A DNA stretch of 64,000 bases from Botryotinia globosa. Lineage: Eukaryota > Ascomycota > Leotiomycetes > Helotiales > Sclerotiniaceae. This document shows positions 58,554 through 64,000 of the stretch, in pieces. The notes beneath the pieces are model-generated. The model was not told the DNA's origin. It saw only the letters and a program-made list of their open reading frames with translations, and did no database searches. Position 1 is the first letter of the stretch, and every line of letters starts with the position of its first letter. The DNA lies in assembly GCA_014898425.1 (NCBI GenBank), contig RCSZ01000015.1:1240001-1304000 (forward strand). Direction: 5' to 3'. Position numbers and translations under genes: made by a program.

Positions 58554-60809
58554 ATGTCTCCCTTGATAATAATTTTATTTTCTACTTTGTTTGGAGTTAC
58601 AAACGCTATACCATGGGCCGCAGCTAAACAGACAGCAACGTACAAGGGAGACGAATGGTCCCCGCGGCCAACTAATACGATCCTAGAGCCTCGTGACCTG
58701 TTCAAGAGAGGCTCATTCGATGTTGATATATGTGGTTGGGTTGGAGGAAACAAAGCTCAGTCAGTGGGTTGCGCAAGCGGATCTTCATGTATTCACGATA
58801 CTTCGTATGGAGTGATTGGATGCTGTCCAACCTCGTCAGCTGGATCGGACCCGATTCCTTGTACGGATGGACTATATACCTCTTGTATCGACCATAATAG
58901 TGCTGGATATGCTTCGAATTCCTTCATGGTTAATGATGGTATCTTAACATGGTTAGTGAAATTGTACGACATGTGAAATAAGTTTCCTAACACATTCTCA
59001 GCCCTTCGAATTCAAACTGTTACAAAGTTAATTACCCGGAAAACTACTCACAATTTGGATGTGGCCCCTCCACTGCAAACGTCACAGCAGTAACCACTTT
59101 TGCTGGTCAAGCGACAGATGATAACCTGCAGATTGTGTATACTGGAGTGACTTTCAACCCAACAATCACAATTCAGAATCCTAGTAATTTTGGAGTAGCC
59201 ACCTCGTTTCCATCTTCAACAACTGCAACTCCAACACAGTCAACAGCTTCGGCTACTGCTGGGAAAGGATCATTGACACCTTCAATCCCAGAATTAACAA
59301 GTTCGGCAGCTGCAGCATCGAAGGGGAGCTCAAATACTGGAGCGATAGTCGGTGGAACGATTGGTGCTCTGATAGTAATCATAGGGGGATCTATTGCAGC
59401 ATTCTTCCTAATTCGTAAAAGAGGAAACAAACGAGAATCAAGCATTCCTCGTGGCGCCACGTCTCCGTGAGTCTCTAGTAAATCTTGTGATCTTCTAATA
59501 ACAACTAACTCTTTCCAGTCCGCGACCATCAAAATCAACCTTTGACGCAGTTCCTAACCCAACTCCATCTCCACATCCGATCCACTCTCCAGTTCCATTC
59601 GGAAATCATTCCCCTCCACCTCAAGACCATTACTCTCAAATGAGCGGCACCAACAGCCTAGGCTATGCACCTGTTTTTCAATCTCCTCATCATCGACCTA
59701 CTACGCCTGCCGGACATGACGCACCCGTTGAAGCACCAACTCCTGATCTTTACGCCCGCAACTTTCGCTCTCCATCACCTATACCGGATCGAGATCCATT
59801 CCAACCACCGCACTCCGAAATACTTCCAGAATCCTATGACCCGACTCGAGCACGTGGCCCACCCTCCTCAGAGCCTTCCCATCCATCGCAATCACCTGAA
59901 CCTCAGCACTACTACCCATCTCAATCTCCCGAACCTCAAATGTATTATCACTCTTCCTCCCCTGAGCCACAAGCTCTCCGACCCCGCCCTTCTCGCTCCC
60001 CACTACCTGTAAGCACGTCTCCGATCCCAACCCCAGCGCCAATCACAAACCCCTACACTCTCCCTCCAACCGCCGACCTCCTACCCCTCGATATCATGGA
60101 AGATATCCAAACCCCCATCGCCCCCAAAGCGTCCCAAGCAAACTGGCACCTCGCTCTCACAGGAGACCGCCGCACCTACGCCCCCGCCGACGGCCCCTCC
60201 ACCTCCGCCGACCACCAGCACGAACCCATGCCCGCCATGCCCGCCCTCTACGCCGACATCACTAGCGCCATGGGCGCCGAATCCATGTCACCCCCGGCAG
60301 ACTCCTTACTCACACGACAGTCATCCGATCCCCCAAACCCCGGCACCCGACGCAATTTCTCGCGCAAAGGTCGCGCCGAAAAAGAAGGCGCCGAACATCA
60401 AAATCAAAATCAAAATCAAAATCACAACCAAAGCCAACCCCAACCCCAAACCTCAAATCAAAACGAAGAAACAGAAGAAGAAGCAGCACGAAGCAACAAC
60501 ATCCGACAATCCGGATGGGTACCCTCCGGTCTGCGCACCAGAAATAGTCCCTCCCCGCACTCTGCACCGAGGATGCCAGATCGAAGATCTCCCGTCCCAA
60601 CAGCAACACCTATCGGATGTCATGGTGAGGCGTCCGCACAGAGATACCCGAAGCCTGATTCCCGCAACGAGGAAATGCGCATTGCGTATCATCCGCACGC
60701 GGGTGCGGGTGTGAATATGGGACATGGTGGACCGCCGAGGGGAATGGTGATTGCGAGGAAACCGACGCCGGTGGTTGATCCGAATGCGGTGGAGGGGGGA
60801 TGGTTGTAG
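58554..60809 (+). CDS. Single-pass surface protein: Cys-rich outer part, Pro-rich tail
   Basis: Three exons (58554..58951, 59002..59466, 59519..60809) give 717 aa; an in-frame ATG at 58527 would add nine residues. The order is a signal peptide (MSPLIIILFSTLFGVTNA), then a cysteine-rich ectodomain (CGWVGG...CASGSSC...GCCPTSS...CTDGLYTSC...CPSNSNCYKVNYPENYSQFGC). A Ser/Thr stalk follows, likely O-glycosylated, then one transmembrane helix (GAIVGGTIGALIVIIGGSIAAFFLI) followed by RKRGNKR. The long cytosolic tail is Pro/Ser-rich with SPEPQ repeats and an Asn-Gln run. This layout matches fungal cell-wall or stress-sensor-like proteins of no named family. Both introns are GT-AG, with CTAAC branch-like words (50 and 52 nt). 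Ligand and function are unknown. Confidence 0.75.
60397..60426 (+). repeat. (AATCAA)n coding microsatellite
   Basis: Encodes the Asn-Gln run in the tail of the surface protein and is probably length-variable. Confidence 0.7.
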
Positions 60810-62027
60810 AAGTTTCTTTTTTGGAGTTGGAGAATGGGGTGTAGAGGAAGAGAAGATAAAATGATATGATATGATACAACATGAGAGCTTTCTTGATGTA
60901 TATAGATAATATACCGCATTCCGACTCATCGCAGATTAGTTGTGGAGCGAGACCCGCATGCATCCATGAAGCGGGCCGTGTTGCGACTCTGGAGGGCGCA
61001 GGAAATAATATATACTTGTATATATAAGCTCTCATTTCTTCTCTCGCACTTCCGCAACATAGTGATCGATTGGTCGGAATCACCACAGAAAGTATGATTT
61101 CTCAACGTTAATATCAATCTGGTCTAACAGTATGAAGATATCCATATCCATATCCATATCCATATCCATATCCACACCCATATCCACATCTCTCTCTGCA
61201 AATCCCGCGTTCTACATATGCTTTATCTACCTAGGTAATCCGGTTATTACTTATTTTTCCAACTGGTGAATATTTTATTGATCAAAGTGAGTCCTCGCAA
61301 CGAATCTGCGCCAGCTACGTTACTACATAGGGATAGAAATAAATCCACAAGTCTCTGAACTTCTCAACTGTAGATGAAAATCTCAATACTTGATGCATCA
61401 TATATTCTACTAAAACACGGCATAGAAACATGCTTCTGGGACGAAAGTGATCGGGAGTCATGGGACCATACCACCACGCATCCGACCACTCGTTCTTCAC
61501 CCACAAAATTCCAAAACAAGACACAAGACAGAAGCAAGCTCACTGAAAAGCGAATCACCGCCACATTCACGAGAATTAATGATTGTAGTATTCGTATCAC
61601 CTCCGACTATCTACCAATCAAATACAAATAGCCGACCCCAAGCAGCTGAGCTCACACTATCGTACATACAAACAACACAGAAATCCTATCATCCGGGCTA
61701 GATTGGTATCACAAGTTGTTTCCTGATGAACTCCACAGCAAGCACATGTTTCATCCATAACGCTAATCAGCCATCATCCAAATCGATTCGAGATTTTCCC
61801 CTATGCCATTCTCATTCCCACACAATTAAGAGGAGACTTCCGAAATTCAAAATGACAAATTGACTGACACAGTTCTTGTTTACCGCTAAATCTCATTTCA
61901 CTCAACTCCAGAAGAAAATTCGAACTCGTTTCATTAAATTGTCTCGTCAAAGATTGCGTCTTCCATAAATTTCGTCACATAATAATTATAATTCTCAACA
62001 TCATACAAACCAATACAACACTTTCTT
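60810..62027. other. Intergenic region between convergent genes
   Basis: Holds the 3' flanks of the surface-protein gene (plus) and the PAG1-like gene (minus). An (ATATCC)n array lies at 61137-61180 and TACCTAGGTA at 61228-61237. No gene is seen. Confidence 0.55.
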
Positions 62028-64000
62028 CTATTTTAGTTGTATGCTCTCTTCTGGACTCAATGATTTCTGCGGCTGGAGATACGCGGTAGGGACTTTGGGT
62101 ACTCGTGGCGACCGAGGAGGTTGTGAGATCCCTCTCCTTTCTGCTCGTAGGCTATCTCGGAAACGTTCATTATCTCGCGATCTGCCTCCAGTGAGTCGTC
62201 GCATGCCTAATCGGGTACCGGCTGCAAGGGGCTTGATCATATTCTCAAGGAAAAAAGACCCTTCTCCTGAAGTTGTCGCACGGTCCTCTTCACCATCCGA
62301 GAAAACATCTTCACTGAAGTCGTCGTCTGACATGTAAGTTATATTCGGATGGCCCGACGATGTTGAAGGTGATGTCAAAGCACGCGCGTGTAGACTCGGT
62401 CTAGAGGTGGGGACGAGATTAAAAGCAGCCGGAGTCATGGCGTTACTTGATTCCCGTGATGGACGTAAATCAGCAAAGCCATTTTGAAACGTAGAATTAG
62501 TCGCTGAATGAGTGAGAGACTGATGAAGAATAGGTAAAGTTTGTTCGTCATACAACTGAGCCGCAGCGGAATCGAAATTCTCGCCCGAAAACCCAACTTC
62601 TGTAATGGTTCTCGATGACCTGCCATCGCTCGTGGGACTCTGCAGGCTATCTTCGAAGAAGTCGTCCAAGCTATCCAGCTTCATCATAAGATCACCAATA
62701 TTGCCATCGCCTCGAGCCTCATCTGACATCATAGTCTCAGTTCTCTCAGGTTGCGGGAAATAACCGTATTGGAAGTCATCAACATGAAATTCTACATCTG
62801 GGGTCGCAGCAACTTCATGATCCGTAATCTTAGTACTCTGACACATGTAAAACACAGCATGAACATTAGATCTTGTGATACTAGCTTGTTTCGCAGGCAT
62901 CGGAATTGACCAGCCGGAATCCTCTGGGATACCAAAGAGGCTCTGAGTGTTATCATATTCTTTCCGCATCGCCCTGGAAGAGGATCTCGTCATGCTCATG
63001 CGTAGATGGTGCTTGTCCATCGGAGTTCCAGTCATGGTCATGATCTTGTCTAGTACTTCTAGAGCTTCCATACAGAACTCTGTTTGAAGCAGTCTTAGGA
63101 GAGGCGAGATAAGATCGGGCCCGTGAGAAGCGATCTCTGGCTTTTTCATGTCGATGTCAGGAATGATAGCACATAAAATGCGCATCGTCTTTAACTTATA
63201 CCATGGTATGCTGTTTGTTAAAGAGCCCATGACGAATGTCAAACTACGGAATTCCCATTTCGGGAAGAACGACTCGCGAAGCGCAGAGACTAGTTGCGCC
63301 AGGAAATCTTTGCTAGAACGGTAACGCGATCCAGCGAACCCAACAAGAGCCCGTGAGATAGTGCTACAGCCTTGTGCTTCTGCAACGCCCGCAAGGATCT
63401 CGGCAGTTTGTATGCTCTTCTGATCAATATTTGGTTGGTCCATAGCATTTAGAAAGCCAGGGAAGTTGGCCAACACCGCAAACAACAATCGACTGTCGTC
63501 TCCGATAAGTTCGTCACTCGGCAATGTAATGAGCTTGTTGAGAGTTGCGAGCGTCATATCAAGACAGGCCGATGAGCGAATACCCTTGTAAACCAAAGCT
63601 TGAACTCCACCGAAGGAACCTTCCCAGTTCGTAGGTCTTCCTTCAGCAAGTAAGTCTCTAACAGAAGGGTCCTCCAAGTCAAGCTTTGCAAGGAGTTCTT
63701 CGAGCATATGTCCAGCTTCTAGAAATTCTTGTTCGTTTATGGTATCCAGACAAGCACATGTTGTCCAGAAGAGCTGAGGGAAAGTGAGTAAGTCAGCAGG
63801 CTCGAGTTTACGAATGAGCGTTCGTAATGTTGTGAGTATCTCAATAGAAAATAACTGAGTAGAGTTTTCCAAGTCGGCAATGGTATTTGAAAGTCTTATT
63901 AACATATCAGCCAGCATAGACTGGTCGAGGGAAGTGAGAGTGCATCGGAAAACCTGAAATGATCGGCATGCAAGATGTCGGACAGGACAAGATGTTGCCC
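62028..64000 (-). CDS. Cell morphogenesis protein PAG1/Mor2/Tao3 (Furry family), C-terminal part
   Basis: The frame is open from the right edge of the window (ATSCPVRHLACRSFQVFRCT) to the stop at 62028, about 656 aa; the rest lies outside. Members are very large HEAT/Armadillo-like scaffold proteins (over 2,000 aa). They bind NDR kinases of the RAM/MOR network (Cbk1/Orb6) and control polarised growth and septation. The visible helices (TLRTLIRKLEPADLLTFPQLFWTTCACLDTI, FFPKWEFRSLTFVMGSLTNSIPWYKLKTMRIL) match the conserved C-terminal domain. It is followed by a disordered Ser-rich, acidic tail (YMSDDDFSEDVFSDGEEDR) and an Arg-rich end with PPRSPRVPK, which could be phosphorylated. No intron is needed in this part. 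The ATG at 63917 is internal, not the start. Confidence 0.88.
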   Translation of the reverse strand, partial: ATSCPVRHLACRSFQVFRCTLTSLDQSMLADMLIRLSNTIADLENSTQLFSIEILTTLRTLIRKLEPADLLTFPQLFWTTCACLDTINEQEFLEAGHMLEELLAKLDLEDPSVRDLLAEGRPTNWEGSFGGVQALVYKGIRSSACLDMTLATLNKLITLPSDELIGDDSRLLFAVLANFPGFLNAMDQPNIDQKSIQTAEILAGVAEAQGCSTISRALVGFAGSRYRSSKDFLAQLVSALRESFFPKWEFRSLTFVMGSLTNSIPWYKLKTMRILCAIIPDIDMKKPEIASHGPDLISPLLRLLQTEFCMEALEVLDKIMTMTGTPMDKHHLRMSMTRSSSRAMRKEYDNTQSLFGIPEDSGWSIPMPAKQASITRSNVHAVFYMCQSTKITDHEVAATPDVEFHVDDFQYGYFPQPERTETMMSDEARGDGNIGDLMMKLDSLDDFFEDSLQSPTSDGRSSRTITEVGFSGENFDSAAAQLYDEQTLPILHQSLTHSATNSTFQNGFADLRPSRESSNAMTPAAFNLVPTSRPSLHARALTSPSTSSGHPNITYMSDDDFSEDVFSDGEEDRATTSGEGSFFLENMIKPLAAGTRLGMRRLTGGRSRDNERFRDSLRAERRGISQPPRSPRVPKVPTAYLQPQKSLSPEESIQLK

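Noticed and set aside
59173..59538. Minus-strand frame opposite the surface-protein stalk
   Set aside because: It is the reverse complement of Ser/Thr-rich codons of the real gene; no independent support.

Overview
The window is nuclear DNA from a filamentous ascomycete (Pezizomycotina). The evidence is short GT-AG introns of about 47-80 nt, a HET-domain gene, a Zn(II)2Cys6 regulator, a peroxisomal Lon protease, and very AT-rich tracts whose repeat copies differ almost only by C/T and G/A. That pattern is the signature of RIP (repeat-induced point mutation). The gene set would fit a leotiomycete such as Botrytis or Sclerotinia, but this placement is inference.

Layout. 0-5 kb, all on the minus strand: the 5' part of an AFG1-type mitochondrial ATPase, an R3H-domain protein and a secreted M28 leucine aminopeptidase. 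5-7 kb: an RIP-degraded DNA transposon with inverted ends. 8-12.5 kb, plus strand: a DUF1774-type membrane protein, and a fusion-like gene joining an AcpS/Ppt2 phosphopantetheinyl transferase to a zinc-finger/RRM/coiled-coil extension. 13.8-17 kb: a small heptad-repeat membrane protein, then a nest of inverted-repeat elements, one inserted inside another. 17.4-19 kb: a membrane-anchored ATP-grasp enzyme (minus). 20.8-23.2 kb: a HET-ankyrin protein (minus). 23.5-30.5 kb: a 251-bp MITE-like element, then a complete but RIP-ruined Ty3/gypsy chromodomain retrotransposon with 150-bp LTRs and a perfect 5-bp target duplication. 33.6-36.3 kb: a Zn2Cys6 regulator with an 8-nt microexon and a 794-nt intron (minus). 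36.3-52.1 kb: about 15.8 kb of ordinary base composition with no recognisable gene but many microsatellites. 52.1-55.5 kb: peroxisomal Lon with 11 exons and a C-terminal SRL signal (minus). 58.5-60.8 kb: a single-pass surface protein with a cysteine-rich outer part and a proline-rich tail (plus). 62-64 kb: the C-terminal part of a PAG1/Mor2/Tao3 (Furry-family) morphogenesis protein (minus, runs off the window).

The genes form no obvious pathway. Several are housekeeping (AFG1, Lon, Ppt2, PAG1). The HET, ATP-grasp and small coiled-coil genes sit next to transposon-rich AT isochores, as accessory genes often do. Exon boundaries were read by eye from splice consensus and reading frame. Exon sums divide by three for every spliced gene that is complete in the window.
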